Source: HGM11788 sp964654945 (GTDB taxonomy: Bacteria; Bacillota; Clostridia; Lachnospirales; CAG-274). From it: DNA of 64,000 bases. The notes under the pieces were generated by a model. It saw nothing but the letters and a program-made list of their open reading frames with translations, was not told where the DNA came from and searched no databases. The stretch covers positions 1-64,000 of the forward strand of contig CAZZLN010000003.1 in assembly GCA_964654945.1 (NCBI GenBank). The letters are read 5' to 3'. The first letter of the stretch is position 1. Every line of letters begins with the position of its first letter. The translations under genes were made by a program, and so were the position numbers. This document shows, one piece after another, positions 47,069-56,589 of this stretch.

Positions 47069-47611
47069 TTAGTTGAAATATCTTTTAAGTAAGCCCTGAA
47101 ATGCACAACCATGTCTTGCTTCATCCTTAGCCATTTCATGAACTGTATCATGAATTGCATCAAGGTTAAGAGCTTTAGCCTTTTTAGCTAAATCTAATTT
47201 ACCGGCAGTTGCACCATGTTCAGCGGCAACTCTTAATTCAAGATTTTTCTTAGTAGAAGAAGTAACAACCTCACCTAATAATTCTGCAAACTTAGCAGCG
47301 TGTTCAGCTTCTTCAAAAGCAATTCTCTTATAAGCCTCTGCAACCTCAGGATAACCCTCTCTGTCTGCTACACGACTCATAGCAAGATACATACCAACTT
47401 CAGTACATTCGCCTGTAAAGTTTTCCTGTAAACCTGAATAGATTTCAGGGTCAACACCTTCAGCTACACCAACTCTATGTTCATCAGCAAATACTAAGTC
47501 ACCGGACTGTTCAATAAACTTAGAAGCAGGAGCCTTACAGATAGGACAGACTTCAGGAGCCTCAGGACCTTCATGAACATAACCGCAAATCATACATACA
47601 AATTTTTTCAT
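47069..47611 (-). CDS. reverse rubrerythrin (N-terminal rubredoxin domain)
   Basis: The 180-residue protein places the rubredoxin domain first (CMICGYVHEG...CPICKAP, residues 6-26) and the ferritin-like diiron domain second, the inverse of rbr at 46420. Reverse rubrerythrins act as NADH-linked peroxide or oxygen reductases in clostridia. The TTGACA/TATAAT promoter at 47660-47687 predicts strong expression. GGAGGTTT precedes the start. Confidence 0.93.
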   Translation of the reverse strand: MKKFVCMICGYVHEGPEAPEVCPICKAPASKFIEQSGDLVFADEHRVGVAEGVDPEIYSGLQENFTGECTEVGMYLAMSRVADREGYPEVAEAYKRIAFEEAEHAAKFAELLGEVVTSSTKKNLELRVAAEHGATAGKLDLAKKAKALNLDAIHDTVHEMAKDEARHGCAFQGLLKRYFN

Positions 47612-47659
47612 AATTATTAAACCTCCATATAATTGATAATTATTATTAATTATATATAC

Positions 47660-47687
47660 ATTATAACATATTAAGCTCTTTTGTCAA
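47660..47687 (-). promoter_or_regulatory. consensus sigma-A promoter of the reverse rubrerythrin gene
   Basis: On the minus strand a perfect TTGACA (47687-47682) and a perfect TATAAT (47665-47660) are separated by 16 bases. It is the closest match to consensus found in the window. Confidence 0.8.
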
Positions 47688-47718
47688 TAGTTTTTTTCTT
47701 AATATTTACCCCTAATTA

Positions 47719-47747
47719 TTGAATTGTTTTAAGCTTTGTGTTAAAAT
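47719..47747 (+). promoter_or_regulatory. promoter of the relQ-like operon
   Basis: TTGAAT at 47719-47724 and TAAAAT at 47742-47747 are separated by 17 bases, about 20 bases before the start codon. Confidence 0.6.
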
Positions 47748-47768
47748 ATTTATGAGGGAGTGGATAAT

Positions 47769-48560
47769 ATGAGTTTTCTTGATTGGAAAACCGAACTTTT
47801 ACCTTTTGAAAAAGCGGTTGATGAGTTAATTGTAAAATTTAACGGAATAAAAAGTGAATATTTTATTTTAGAAAATACGTCGCCTATTGAACAGGTTGAG
47901 GGCAGACTTAAATCTGTTGCCAGCATTATTGAAAAAGCAAATAAAAGAAGAATACCATTAGATAAGGCACTGACTACTCTTGAAGATATAGCCGGAATAA
48001 GAATTATTTGCAGATTTGTGCAGGATATTGATAAAGTAGTTGAAATTATCAGAAAAAGAGCAAATTATGATATGAAAATTCTTCAGGAAGAGGATTACAT
48101 AAATAATGTTAAGCAAAGCGGTTACAGAAGCTATCATATGACTATTGAGTATAATGTAATTATGAATAATGAAGCTTTTCCTGTAAAATGTGAAATTCAA
48201 ATTCGCACCCTTGCTATGGATTTTTGGGCTAAAATTGAACATTCAATGAGGTATAAATATAATGGCAAGGTTCCTGATGATATAAAAAAGAGATTACATT
48301 CATGTTCTGAAGCAGCATTTAATCTGGATATGGAAATGTCAAGAATACGTCAGGATTTAATTGAAGCAAGAGATTTAATATCTGACAGAGATAATATTGT
48401 GGACGCAATTATTGCCAATATTCATAAATTGTCATTACATATTTCTATGGAAGAAATGAGTGAATTTAATTATCAATTTCTTGAATTATATCAGGAGGGA
48501 AATATTGATAAGCTTTCAGAGTTTAATGCCCAGCTTGAAGATTTGAATGGGGAGTATTAG
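47769..48560 (+). CDS. small alarmone synthetase, RelQ/YjbM-like (GTP pyrophosphokinase family)
   Basis: The 263-residue protein has a RelA/SpoT synthetase domain: RLKSVASIIEKANKR, DIAGIRIICRF, SGYRSYHMTIEY and CEIQIRTLAMDFWAKIEHSM. It has no hydrolase or regulatory domains, as in small alarmone synthetases that make (p)ppGpp. The C-terminal helices fit a tetramer interface. ATG 47769 follows GAGGGAG (the earlier GTG at 47760 overlaps that site). The phosphoesterase gene follows after three bases. Confidence 0.9.
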   Translation: MSFLDWKTELLPFEKAVDELIVKFNGIKSEYFILENTSPIEQVEGRLKSVASIIEKANKRRIPLDKALTTLEDIAGIRIICRFVQDIDKVVEIIRKRANYDMKILQEEDYINNVKQSGYRSYHMTIEYNVIMNNEAFPVKCEIQIRTLAMDFWAKIEHSMRYKYNGKVPDDIKKRLHSCSEAAFNLDMEMSRIRQDLIEARDLISDRDNIVDAIIANIHKLSLHISMEEMSEFNYQFLELYQEGNIDKLSEFNAQLEDLNGEY

Positions 48561-48563
48561 CAT

Positions 48564-49253
48564 ATGTCTTTATTTGCAATTTCAGATTTACATTTAAGTG
48601 CCTTCAAACCAAAGCCTATGGATATTTTTGATGAAATATGGAAAAACCATACAGAAAAGATACTCTTTAACTGGAATAATATTGTGCTTGATGACGATTT
48701 TGTGCTTGTACCGGGTGATTTAACTTGGGGGAAAAATTTAACAGAAGCAAAGCCTGATCTTGATTTTATATCTGAATTAAAAGGCAGTAAAATATTTATT
48801 CAGGGAAATCACGATTATTTTTGGAATTCAACTCAAAGGCTAAATTCAATGTATAATAATATGTATTTTGTAAAAAATTCATATTTTGTGTATGATAATG
48901 TTGCAATATGCGGTACAAGAGGTTGGGTGTGCCCCAATGATTCAAGATATACTCAGCACGATGAAAAAATTTATTTAAGAGAAGCAGGCAGATTGAAAAA
49001 ATCAATTGAATTGGCATTAAAAAATGGATATTCAAAAATTATTGTTGCAACACATTTTCCGCCTACAAATGATAAAAAGGAAAATTCTCTGTTTGTAGAT
49101 ATACTAAAAGAATATAATATTAAAAATGTTATTTATGGTCATCTTCATGGAAAAGATAAATATAATAGCAGTTTTCTGGGAAATGTAGACGGCATAAATT
49201 ATAAATTAGTATCGGCTGATTATCTTAATTTCAGCCCTGTTAAAATTATGTAA
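48564..49253 (+). CDS. metallophosphoesterase
   Basis: The 229-residue protein has the calcineurin-like dimetal motifs in order: SDLHLS (DxH), PGDLTWG (GD), GNHDYFW (GNHD), ATHFPP and GHLHGKD. The substrate is unknown. It lies between the relQ-like and cyclophilin genes with three- and eleven-base gaps, so it belongs to that operon. Confidence 0.9.
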   Translation: MSLFAISDLHLSAFKPKPMDIFDEIWKNHTEKILFNWNNIVLDDDFVLVPGDLTWGKNLTEAKPDLDFISELKGSKIFIQGNHDYFWNSTQRLNSMYNNMYFVKNSYFVYDNVAICGTRGWVCPNDSRYTQHDEKIYLREAGRLKKSIELALKNGYSKIIVATHFPPTNDKKENSLFVDILKEYNIKNVIYGHLHGKDKYNSSFLGNVDGINYKLVSADYLNFSPVKIM

Positions 49254-49264
49254 GGAGAAAAATT

Positions 49265-49786
49265 ATGAGTAAAAACCCAATTGTAACATTTGAAATGGCA
49301 ACAGGAGATATAATTAAGGTTGAATTATATCCTGATATTGCACCTAATACAGTTAATAACTTTATAAGTCTTGTAAATCATGGCTTTTATGATGGACTCA
49401 TTTTCCACAGAGTAATAAAAAATTTTATGATTCAGGGCGGTTGTCCTGAGGGTACAGGTATGGGTGGTCCCGGCTACAGTATTAAAGGTGAATTTGCTTT
49501 AAACGGATTTGAAAATAATTTAAAACACACAGAAGGTGTTATTTCAATGGCAAGAAGTTCTATGCCAAATTCAGCAGGTTCCCAGTTTTTTATAATGCAC
49601 AAAGCCTCTCCTCATCTTGACGGCTCATATGCAGCCTTTGGAAAGGTAACAGAGGGTATTGATGTTGTAAATAAAATTGCTGAAACAGCGACTGATTATT
49701 CTGACCGACCTTATGAAGATCAGGTTATGAAAAAAGTAACAGTTGAAACCTTTGGTGAAACCTATCCTGAGCCTGAAACCTTTTAA
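49265..49786 (+). CDS. peptidyl-prolyl cis-trans isomerase, cyclophilin type
   Basis: The 173-residue protein is a single cyclophilin domain without signal peptide, so it acts in the cytoplasm: FISLVNHGFYDGLIFHRVI, FMIQGGCPEGTGMGGPGY and MARSSMPNSAGSQFFI. It assists folding at proline bonds. It is the last gene of its operon; a hairpin follows. Confidence 0.95.
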   Translation: MSKNPIVTFEMATGDIIKVELYPDIAPNTVNNFISLVNHGFYDGLIFHRVIKNFMIQGGCPEGTGMGGPGYSIKGEFALNGFENNLKHTEGVISMARSSMPNSAGSQFFIMHKASPHLDGSYAAFGKVTEGIDVVNKIAETATDYSDRPYEDQVMKKVTVETFGETYPEPETF

Positions 49787-49842
49787 TTCTAATTTTATTT
49801 TAATGTTAAATTAATTTTTGTTTAAGCATTATGTTGTATTAT

Positions 49843-49880
49843 AAACCACAGATAAATAATGTGTCTGTGGTTTATTTAAT
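49843..49880 (+). terminator. hairpin terminator after the cyclophilin gene
   Basis: A 10-bp perfect stem (49843-49852 with 49864-49873) is followed by ATTTAATATTT. The -10-like TATAAA at 49840 overlaps it, so it could also lie at the start of the two-component operon's transcript. Confidence 0.65.
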
Positions 49881-49898
49881 ATTTAATAGGAGGTTATT

Positions 49899-50588
49899 AT
49901 GGAAGTAAAAAATAAAATACTTATTATTGAAGATGAAACAAAACTTGCGAGATTTGTTGAACTTGAATTAACACATGAGGGCTATGATGTTGTTGTTGCT
50001 AATGACGGCAGAACAGGTGTTGAATATTTTTTTGAACATAATCCCGATATAATTTTGCTTGATTTAATGCTTCCTCAGTTAAATGGTATTGAAGTATGCA
50101 GAAGAATACGAAAAGAATCTGATATTCCGATTATTATGCTTACTGCAAAGGGAGAAGTAATGGATAAAGTAGTAGGTCTTGACAGTGGAGCAGATGACTA
50201 TATGACAAAGCCCTTTGCCATTGAGGAACTCCTTGCAAGAATAAGGGTTGCTCTTAGAAGAAATACAGAAAACACAACTCTGAATAAAGATATTCTTAAA
50301 TTAAAAAATATGGAAATAAACACTGCCGGCAGAATTGTAACTGTTGATGGCACTGAAATTGAATTGACAAAAAGAGAATACGAACTGTTGGTTTATCTTG
50401 TTGAGAACAAAAATATTGTTTTAACCAGAGAACAGATATTAAATAAAGTATGGGGTTATGATTATGTTGGTGAAACAAATGTTGTAGACGTTTATGTCAG
50501 ATATTTAAGAACAAAAATTGATGATAAGTTTAATATTAAGTTTATACATACAATAAGAGGTGTTGGGTATTTTGCTAAAGATGAATAA
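49899..50588 (+). CDS. OmpR/PhoB-family response regulator
   Basis: The 229-residue protein has a receiver domain (about 5-120, phosphoacceptor Asp55 in DIILLDLMLP, Lys in TKPFAIEELLARI) and a C-terminal winged-helix DNA-binding domain (about 130-229). It overlaps the kinase gene by eight bases (ATGAATAA). The arrangement resembles ArlR/CssR-type envelope-sensing systems, but the stimulus is unknown. Confidence 0.95.
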   Translation: MEVKNKILIIEDETKLARFVELELTHEGYDVVVANDGRTGVEYFFEHNPDIILLDLMLPQLNGIEVCRRIRKESDIPIIMLTAKGEVMDKVVGLDSGADDYMTKPFAIEELLARIRVALRRNTENTTLNKDILKLKNMEINTAGRIVTVDGTEIELTKREYELLVYLVENKNIVLTREQILNKVWGYDYVGETNVVDVYVRYLRTKIDDKFNIKFIHTIRGVGYFAKDE

Positions 50589-51966
50589 ATTTAATAAAAT
50601 GACTATAAGCTCAAAAATAACCTTAATATATACCTGTCTTTTTTCAGTTGTGCTTATTATAATATCCTGTTTTATTATAGGAAATACTTGGATATATTAT
50701 AACAGTGCATCAAAAAATGAAATGGAGGCTGTTGCTGATAAAGTTGAAAATTACATATTATCAGGAGGAGAAATTACAAGAGATAGTCTTAAAAATGTTA
50801 TTGATAATAAATATATTGAAGTCAGGGTTACAACAAGGGATAATGATTTGAATGAAGGTACAATGGACAGACCTGATTTATATCCTAAATTTAATTTTGA
50901 CGATTTGCCTAAAGATACACCGCCTAATTTAAAAGAAAATCATTTCAGTATGAAAGAAATTTCACAGGCAGAATATATGATTAATCACAGAACATTTGAA
51001 TATAACGGAAAAATGTATAACATACAGGTATTCAGATTGTTTAACCATGAGCAGCAAATGATAAATATATTTCTTATAGTTTTTTTATTATGTAATATTG
51101 CTGCAGTATTTGTTGCCTTTATATTTGGCAGATATATAAGCAAAAAAATGCTTAAACCTATAAGAGATGTTACTGCTGCGGCAGATAATATAAGCATTAA
51201 CGATTTGCAGCAAAGAATCGAAGTGCCTGAAGCTGATGATGAAATCAGAACACTTATTGTTACATTTAATGATATGATTACAAGGCTTGAAGAATCATTT
51301 AACAAACAAAAGCAGTTTATTTCAGATGCTTCTCATGAATTAAAAACCCCTATAGCAGTTATTCAGGGATATGTGAATCTTATTGACAGATGGGGTAAAA
51401 GTGATGAAGCAATACTTAAAGAATCAATTGACTCTATTAAATCTGAAACAGAGCATATGAATAATCTGGTTCAGCAACTTTTGTTTCTTGCCAGAGCTGA
51501 TAATAACAGAGGCAGTATTAACAAAGAAAATATTTCACTTAATTCCATAGCGGAAGATGTGCTAAAAGATATTACTGTATTAGATGAAAATATTGAAACA
51601 AAATTAATTGCTGATAAAGAATGTGAAATATATGGTGATATGCATTTGATACGCCAGTTAATGTGGATATTCTGTGAAAATGCAATAAAATATAAGAGTG
51701 ATAAACCGTTAGAGATTATAATAACTGTAGGTGAAGAAGCCGGTTCAGCTTATTTTTCAATAAAAGATAATGGTATTGGAATTGATGAGAAATCACTTCC
51801 TTATATATTTGATAGATTTTTCAGAGCAGATCAATCAAGAAATAAGACAATTGAAGGAAACGGACTTGGTCTTTCTATTGCTGACTGGATAATAAAAACT
51901 CATAAAGCTTCAATTGAGGTTAAAAGCAAATTAGGAGAGGGCAGTGAATTTATTGTAAAATTTTAA
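50581..51966 (+). CDS. sensor histidine kinase
   Basis: The 461-residue protein has two transmembrane segments (about 9-31 and 157-180) bounding an extracellular domain of about 125 residues, then a HAMP domain, a HisKA domain with the phosphorylated His252 in SDASHELKTP, and an HATPase with N-, G1- and G2-boxes (ENAIKYK, DNGIGI, GNGLGL). It is the partner of the preceding regulator. ATG 50581 gives an eight-base overlap; an in-frame TTG at 50560 is less likely. Confidence 0.95.
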   Translation: MNKFNKMTISSKITLIYTCLFSVVLIIISCFIIGNTWIYYNSASKNEMEAVADKVENYILSGGEITRDSLKNVIDNKYIEVRVTTRDNDLNEGTMDRPDLYPKFNFDDLPKDTPPNLKENHFSMKEISQAEYMINHRTFEYNGKMYNIQVFRLFNHEQQMINIFLIVFLLCNIAAVFVAFIFGRYISKKMLKPIRDVTAAADNISINDLQQRIEVPEADDEIRTLIVTFNDMITRLEESFNKQKQFISDASHELKTPIAVIQGYVNLIDRWGKSDEAILKESIDSIKSETEHMNNLVQQLLFLARADNNRGSINKENISLNSIAEDVLKDITVLDENIETKLIADKECEIYGDMHLIRQLMWIFCENAIKYKSDKPLEIIITVGEEAGSAYFSIKDNGIGIDEKSLPYIFDRFFRADQSRNKTIEGNGLGLSIADWIIKTHKASIEVKSKLGEGSEFIVKF

Positions 51967-51977
51967 ATATTTGTTTT

Positions 51978-52013
51978 AAGACTGATGTATAATAGGGTAT
52001 ATCAGTCTTTTTT
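51978..52013 (+). terminator. intrinsic terminator after the histidine kinase gene
   Basis: A 9-bp stem (51978-51986 with 52001-52009), extended by A/T pairs, is followed by TTTTTTC. Confidence 0.8.
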
Positions 52014-52161
52014 CTTGAAAAAATGTGTATTTATGCGGCTTTTAAGCATTTTTATTTTGCCGTTGTTAAATATCCGTACAAGTGCCAATTTTAAGATAAA
52101 ATAAAAATTTATGTTAAAAACAGCTTATTTTTAACTTTAATGTTTATGAAATTTCTTTTTC

Positions 52162-52190
52162 TTGAAAAATTAGAAGCTATGTTGTATAAT
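52162..52190 (+). promoter_or_regulatory. promoter of the ecfA-ecfT operon
   Basis: TTGAAA at 52162-52167 and TATAAT at 52185-52190 are separated by 17 bases, about 37 bases before the start codon. Confidence 0.7.
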
Positions 52191-52227
52191 TATAATGTAT
52201 TTTTGTGTTGAAATAAGCGAGGCATAT

Positions 52228-53913
52228 ATGGATATTGTAAAATGCTCTGATTTGAATTTTAATTATTTAAAAAATGACGGAGAGCAGGAAATTAAAATTA
52301 ATGCTCTTAAAAATATAAATATTTCTATAAAAAAAGGTGAGTTTGTTGCGGTTTTAGGGCACAATGGCTCAGGCAAATCAACCCTGTCCAAGATTATAAA
52401 TGCTTTGATATTGCCTCCTGAAAATACTGTTTTTGTAGATGGTATGGATGTGGCTGACAGTAAAAATATTTGGAATGTCAGAAAAAAAGTGGGTATGGTA
52501 TTTCAAAATCCTGACAATCAGCTTATATCCTCAATTGTAGAGGACGATGTTGCCTTTGGCTGTGAGAATATAGGTATTCCATCAGAACAAATCAGAAAAA
52601 GAGTTGATTATGCTCTTGAAAAAGTGGGTATGACTGAATATAAAAATGCTGTTGCCTCTGAGCTTTCAGGCGGTCAGAAACAGAGGGTTGCCATAGCCGG
52701 TATACTTGCAATGAAACCGGAGTGTATTATATTTGATGAGGCAACTGCTATGCTCGACCCTATGGGAAGAAAGGCAATTATGAATATAGCCCGGGAACTT
52801 AATTCTGAGGGAATAACAATTATATTTATTACCCATTATATGGAAGAAGCATTAAAGGCTCAAAGAATAATAGTTTTAAATGATGGCTCTGTTGCTATGG
52901 ATGGAACTCCTTTTGAAATATTTTCACATTATGAAAAGCTTATTGAATATAATCTTGATATTCCACAGGTTACAGAGCTTGGAATGAGGCTTGGCATAAA
53001 AAATGTTTATGAGCCTTTGGAATTTGCAAAAATACTTATTAAAAAAAATATTCATAGTATTGATTATAACAAAAAACAGTATTTAAACAATAATGAAACA
53101 ATACTTAAAATAGAAAATTTAAGCTATATCTATCATAATGGAAAAAAAGCAGTTGATAATGTTTCTGCTGAAATAAAAAAAGGTGAGATTATATGTCTTA
53201 TAGGGCAGACAGGCTGTGGTAAATCCACATTTGTTCAGCTTTTAAACGGCATATATAAGGCTAGTGAAGGAAACATATTTTTTAAAGGACAAAATATTAA
53301 AGAATGTAAAAATATTGCTCAAAAAATAGGGATTGTGTTTCAATATCCCGAAGATCAGATATTTGAGGCTGCTGTTTTTGATGAGGTTGCCTTTGCACCT
53401 AAAAATATGAAGCTTGATAAGTATGAAATTCAAAAAAGAGTTAAAAATGCTCTTGATTTTGTAAATATAGATGAAAGCTATTATAATAAATCTCCTTTTG
53501 AACTTTCAGGTGGTGAAAAAAGAAGAATTGCGATAGCAGGAATACTTGCTATGGAGCCTGAAATACTTGTTTTTGATGAACCAATGGCAGGACTTGATCC
53601 AAAAGGAAGAAAAGAAATTTTAAAAAATATAAAGGCACTCACAGACAGAGATATTACAGTTTTGCTTGTTTCACATTCTATGGAGGAAGCTGCTGAAATT
53701 GCTGACAGAATTATTGTTATGGAAAACGGCAGATTTAAGTATTTTGATATTCCTGATAATGTGTTTAAGCACAAAGATTTATCTTCTATGGGGTTAGATG
53801 TGCCAAAGGTGACAGAGATATTCAATATTATAAATAGAGAAAAAGAACTGCTTCCTTATGCCTGTAATGTGGAGGAAGCGGAAATTATACTTAAAAAGGC
53901 CTTGAGTTTATGA
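52228..53913 (+). CDS. ecfA: ECF transporter ATPase, EcfA1-EcfA2 fused in one chain
   Basis: The 561-residue protein has two full ABC ATPase domains. The first (about 1-275) has GHNGSGKST, LSGGQKQR and DEATAMLD, like EcfA1; the second (about 290-561) has GQTGCGKST, LSGGEKRR and DEPMAGLD, like EcfA2. In most Firmicutes these are two overlapping genes; here the frame is continuous through a short linker. With EcfT (next gene, four-base overlap) it forms the energy module for vitamin and micronutrient uptake; S-components are not in the window. ATG 52228 is chosen over an upstream ATG at 52195, which overlaps the promoter. Confidence 0.92.
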   Translation: MDIVKCSDLNFNYLKNDGEQEIKINALKNINISIKKGEFVAVLGHNGSGKSTLSKIINALILPPENTVFVDGMDVADSKNIWNVRKKVGMVFQNPDNQLISSIVEDDVAFGCENIGIPSEQIRKRVDYALEKVGMTEYKNAVASELSGGQKQRVAIAGILAMKPECIIFDEATAMLDPMGRKAIMNIARELNSEGITIIFITHYMEEALKAQRIIVLNDGSVAMDGTPFEIFSHYEKLIEYNLDIPQVTELGMRLGIKNVYEPLEFAKILIKKNIHSIDYNKKQYLNNNETILKIENLSYIYHNGKKAVDNVSAEIKKGEIICLIGQTGCGKSTFVQLLNGIYKASEGNIFFKGQNIKECKNIAQKIGIVFQYPEDQIFEAAVFDEVAFAPKNMKLDKYEIQKRVKNALDFVNIDESYYNKSPFELSGGEKRRIAIAGILAMEPEILVFDEPMAGLDPKGRKEILKNIKALTDRDITVLLVSHSMEEAAEIADRIIVMENGRFKYFDIPDNVFKHKDLSSMGLDVPKVTEIFNIINREKELLPYACNVEEAEIILKKALSL

Positions 53914-54707
53914 ATATTATATTGGGACAGTTTTATCCTACAGGCTCATTTCTTGAAAAAATTGATGCCAGAGCTAAGATTATTTCTACAATTATATATA
54001 TTATTTCTGTGTTTTTATGCGACAGCTTTATAAGCTACGGATTGTGTATTGCTGCACTTGTGTTTGCCGCAACAGCATCTAAGCTTCCTTTTGGTATGTT
54101 AATAAGCGGTATGAAGGGTATGCTTGTAATATTATTGTTTACTGCTGTAATTAATTTGTTTTTTACTGACGAGGGCAATGTTATTTTAAGCTTTTGGATT
54201 ATAAAAATTACTGATGAAAGCATTTTAAGGACAATAAAGCTTTGTTTAAGACTTGTTCTCCTTGTGATGTCATCATCAATTCTTACATTAACTACAAAGC
54301 CTGTTCAGCTTACAGTTGCACTTGAAAGCATTATGAAACCCTTTGGGAGAATAGGATTGCCTTATCATGAGATTGCAATGATGATGAGTATTGCTCTTAG
54401 ATTTATACCTACATTAATGGAAGAACTTGTTAAAATTAAAAAAGCTCAGCAGGCAAGAGGAGCAAGTTTTGATGAAGGTGGTTTTTATGCAAGAATAAAG
54501 GCTTTTGTTCCTATAATTATTCCCCTTTTTGTATCTTCATTCAGACGTGCTGATGAGCTTGCAATGGCAATGGAAGCAAGATGCTACAGAGGAGGAATAA
54601 ACAGAACAAGACTTAATAATCCTAAGTTTGGTATCAAGGATTATTGCATTATTATAATTTTGTTTTTATTTACTTTTTTAATAGCAGTTCTGGAGTATAT
54701 GATATGA
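53910..54707 (+). CDS. ecfT: ECF transporter transmembrane protein EcfT
   Basis: The 265-residue protein has about five transmembrane segments and the two cytoplasmic coupling motifs of EcfT: the ARG-containing AQQARGASFDEG segment and the second SFRRADELAMAMEARCYRGG segment. It links the ATPase to substrate-binding S-components. It overlaps both neighbours by four bases, so ecfA-ecfT-truA are translationally coupled. Confidence 0.95.
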   Translation: MNIILGQFYPTGSFLEKIDARAKIISTIIYIISVFLCDSFISYGLCIAALVFAATASKLPFGMLISGMKGMLVILLFTAVINLFFTDEGNVILSFWIIKITDESILRTIKLCLRLVLLVMSSSILTLTTKPVQLTVALESIMKPFGRIGLPYHEIAMMMSIALRFIPTLMEELVKIKKAQQARGASFDEGGFYARIKAFVPIIIPLFVSSFRRADELAMAMEARCYRGGINRTRLNNPKFGIKDYCIIIILFLFTFLIAVLEYMI

Positions 54708-55477
54708 GAATTTTAATTAGAATAAGCTATGACGGAAGCAATTATTTCGGATGGCAAAGACAAAATGAATTTATATCTGTTCAGCAAAAAGTTGAGGAGG
54801 CTCTTTCTGCACTTTTAAAACAGAATATATCAATAAGAGGTTCAAGCAGAACAGACACAGGTGTTCATGCTATGGCACAGGGAGCTGTTTTTGAGGCAGA
54901 TACTACTATTCCAATGGATAAGTTTCCTTATGCCGTTAATTCTTTTTTGCCTAATGATATTGTGGTATGGAGTGCTGTGGAGGTTAATGAAAATTTTCAT
55001 CCCCAGTATTCCGTAACAGACAAAACCTATGAATATAAAATTCAAAATTCAAAATTCAGAAATCCTAAGCTTTATAATTACACCGATTTTGTCAGATATG
55101 ACCTTGATATAGAACTTATGAAAAAAGCCTGCGGATATTTTATAGGTGAATATGATTTTAAGGCTTTTTGTGCAAGGGGAGCACAGTCTAAAACTACTGT
55201 CAGAACAATATATGATTTAACTGTTAATAAAAAAAATGATATTATTAATATAAAAGTCAGAGGAAACGGCTTTTTATATAATATGGTGAGAATAATTGTT
55301 GGAACACTTGTAGAGGTTGGCAGAGGGAAAATAAAGCCTGAACAAATTCAGGATATTATTTTTTCAAAGGACAGAGCAAGAGCCGGAAAAACTATGTCAC
55401 CAAATGGATTAACACTTATGGAGGTAAATTATGGAAACTACTCAGGACAAGACTGTTCAGAAAAAAACAGTAAATGA
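54704..55477 (+). CDS. truA: tRNA pseudouridine(38-40) synthase
   Basis: The 257-residue enzyme has the YDGSNYFGWQRQ start, the catalytic-Asp motif SSRTDTGVHA and NGFLYNMVRIIVGTLVEVG. It modifies tRNA positions 38-40. Its place behind ecfT is the classic Firmicute order. The last 47 bases overlap mltG in another frame. Confidence 0.96.
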   Translation: MRILIRISYDGSNYFGWQRQNEFISVQQKVEEALSALLKQNISIRGSSRTDTGVHAMAQGAVFEADTTIPMDKFPYAVNSFLPNDIVVWSAVEVNENFHPQYSVTDKTYEYKIQNSKFRNPKLYNYTDFVRYDLDIELMKKACGYFIGEYDFKAFCARGAQSKTTVRTIYDLTVNKKNDIINIKVRGNGFLYNMVRIIVGTLVEVGRGKIKPEQIQDIIFSKDRARAGKTMSPNGLTLMEVNYGNYSGQDCSEKNSK

Positions 55478-56588
55478 AAAAAGACCGGTTCAGTCAAAAA
55501 ATGTAAGAACTGAGCAGACAGCAAAAAGACATATTAAAGGAAAAAAGAGAAAAAAGAAAAATTCAGGCTGCCTCTTTCCCTTTATTATTGCAGTTGTTAT
55601 AATTGGTGTGCTGTTATTTATAGGTCATAAGTATTTAAAAAATGATATGTCTACAGGAGAAGAAACAGAAGAAATTGCAGTTGAAATTCCTGATGGAACA
55701 ACTGTTTTTGAAATAGCAGATTTGCTTGAAGAAAATAATGTTATTGACAGTTCGCTGCACTTTAAAATATTATGTAAATTGAAATCAAAGGGTTCAGAAT
55801 TCAGATCAGGTTATTATATATTTACAAATGATATGACCTTTGATGAAATCGAAATGCTTTTAAATTCCGGAGCTGCAAGCTCCAATGCTTTAAGACTTAC
55901 TGTAAAAGAGGGTATGTGGCTTACTGAAATAGCTGATGCAGTAGCAGAAACAGGCATATGCACAAGAGATGAATTTATTGAGGCTGCAAATTCAAAAGAT
56001 TATGACTATGATTTTGTAAAGGATATTCCGGACAGAAATAATGTTCTTGAGGGTTATTTGTATCCTAATACATATTTTTTACAAAAAGATATGACAGCAA
56101 GAGATGTTGTGGATATGCTTCTTTCAGAGTTTGATAAACAAATAACCGAAAATGATATTTTAGCCAAGGCTAAAAAACATGATAAGACACTTGACGAAAT
56201 TGTAATAATTGCTTCTCTTATAGAAGCAGAGGTAAAATATGAGCCTGAGAGAGCAATAGTTTCTTCCGTAATTTATAACAGACTTAATTCAAATACCAAG
56301 CTTCAGATTGATGCTTCTGTATTATATTCTTTGGGCGAAAGAAAAAAAAGAGTGTATTATTCCGACCTTGAAAATCCCGAAAGTCATAACACATATTATG
56401 TAGACGGACTTCCAGAAGGTCCTATTAATTCTCCTAGAATTGCTTCTATTATTGCGGCTTGTGAGCCGGAGGATACAAATTATATGTTTTATGTTGTTGA
56501 GGATACGGAAACAGGTCAGCACGCTTTTTGCGAAACCTATGATGATTTTACAAAGGCTAAAGAAAAATATCTTGCACAGGTGAATTAA
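55431..56588 (+). CDS. mltG: endolytic murein transglycosylase MltG
   Basis: The 385-residue protein has a Lys/Arg-rich cytoplasmic N-terminus (1-43), one transmembrane segment (about 45-65) and an extracytoplasmic LysM-like then YceG catalytic domain (about 80-385), with the IIASLIEAEVKYEPER catalytic-Glu segment. It cuts nascent glycan strands during wall growth. GGAGG lies inside truA; the start gives a 47-base overlap. yrrM- and U32-type genes follow as in Bacillus. Confidence 0.94.
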   Translation: METTQDKTVQKKTVNEKRPVQSKNVRTEQTAKRHIKGKKRKKKNSGCLFPFIIAVVIIGVLLFIGHKYLKNDMSTGEETEEIAVEIPDGTTVFEIADLLEENNVIDSSLHFKILCKLKSKGSEFRSGYYIFTNDMTFDEIEMLLNSGAASSNALRLTVKEGMWLTEIADAVAETGICTRDEFIEAANSKDYDYDFVKDIPDRNNVLEGYLYPNTYFLQKDMTARDVVDMLLSEFDKQITENDILAKAKKHDKTLDEIVIIASLIEAEVKYEPERAIVSSVIYNRLNSNTKLQIDASVLYSLGERKKRVYYSDLENPESHNTYYVDGLPEGPINSPRIASIIAACEPEDTNYMFYVVEDTETGQHAFCETYDDFTKAKEKYLAQVN

Positions 56589-56589
56589 T

